From positions 1 through 5,168 of the forward strand of contig JAITHH010000195.1 of NCBI GenBank assembly GCA_031280065.1: a stretch of 5,168 bases of DNA, read 5' to 3'. The stretch comes from Treponema sp. GTDB taxonomy: Bacteria; Spirochaetota; Spirochaetia; Treponematales; Breznakiellaceae. The first letter of the stretch is position 1. Each line of letters opens with the position of its first letter. A program made the position numbers and the translations under genes. Positions 5,050 through 5,168 of this stretch are shown here, in pieces. A model generated the notes under the pieces. That model saw nothing but the letters and a program-made list of their open reading frames with translations, did no database searches and was not told the origin of the DNA.

Positions 5050-5168
5050 ATGAGAGAACTCACCAAACCGGAACAGCGGCAGCTATCCATATTCAAGCGG
5101 TTTTACGAACAAACCAAAGAGAAAATACGGCAGCATATCGAGCGGTATAATCAGGACCTTTTGGAGGG
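5050..5168 (+). CDS. N-terminal part of an unrecognised protein (runs off right edge)
   Basis: ATG 5050 opens 39 codons to the window edge: MRELTKPEQRQLSIF, then KRFYEQTKEKIRQHIERY and NQDLLE. The piece is highly charged and looks alpha-helical throughout, without a signal peptide or membrane segment. I do not recognise a family. No Shine-Dalgarno is visible; the 25 bases before the ATG are AT-rich (ATTATACCATAATTGTT), so a nearby promoter and a short or absent leader are possible. The abrupt fall in GC just before it fits a promoter region. It is divergent from the Rpn locus. The gene call depends on the frame staying open beyond the window. Confidence 0.55.
   Translation, partial: MRELTKPEQRQLSIFKRFYEQTKEKIRQHIERYNQDLLE

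Overview
The window looks like a spirochaete chromosome, most likely a Treponema of the termite-gut or environmental kind. The clues are a lipoprotein of the CsgG/LpoB type, a large soluble GAF-PAS hybrid histidine kinase, an Rpn-family PD-(D/E)XK protein with the 'FDRAFKRAMRLSS ... ESQIGDDGDM' style of sequence, and GC-rich intergenic DNA littered with short CACGGAAG-type repeats. The assignment rests on recognising protein style, not on a search.

Layout. Positions 1-284 (minus) hold the N-terminal 94 residues of a lipoprotein that runs off the left edge. Positions 285-1086 hold no intact gene: there is a possible terminator-like hairpin, a possible decayed minus-strand gene (430-774, reading only if two or three frame changes are allowed) and a repeat-rich GC-rich stretch that leads into the kinase. 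Positions 1087-3630 (plus) hold one 847-codon hybrid sensor kinase: GAF, PAS, HisKA, HATPase_c and two receiver domains, all catalytic residues present, no membrane segment. A terminator region (3633-3691) separates it from a convergent minus-strand Rpn gene (3731-4708). Upstream of the Rpn gene lie an imperfect hairpin repeat (4784-4861) and a 62-bp second copy of the Rpn 3' end (4890-4951), the relic of another Rpn gene. At the right edge (5050-5168, plus) starts a gene of unknown function that runs out of the window.

The most interesting signal is inside the Rpn gene. An 8-base consensus Shine-Dalgarno (GAGGAGGT, minus strand 3940-3933) sits 8 bases before an in-frame ATG at codon 262, while the gene's own start has no recognisable Shine-Dalgarno. 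This would produce a separate 64-residue C-terminal protein, the same gene-within-gene layout known from enterobacterial Rpn toxin/antitoxin loci, where the short form restrains the full-length nuclease. Together with the tandem octapeptide inside that short form and the 62-bp direct repeat that could delete or swap the tail, the locus reads as a candidate self-regulated nuclease or anti-phage element in a spirochaete.

A second point is the kinase gene's change in codon use along its length (C- and A-ending codons early, G-ending codons late), which may record assembly from modules of different origin. The kinase is likely a cytoplasmic signalling hub, but nothing in the window names its stimulus, its phosphotransfer partner or its output.
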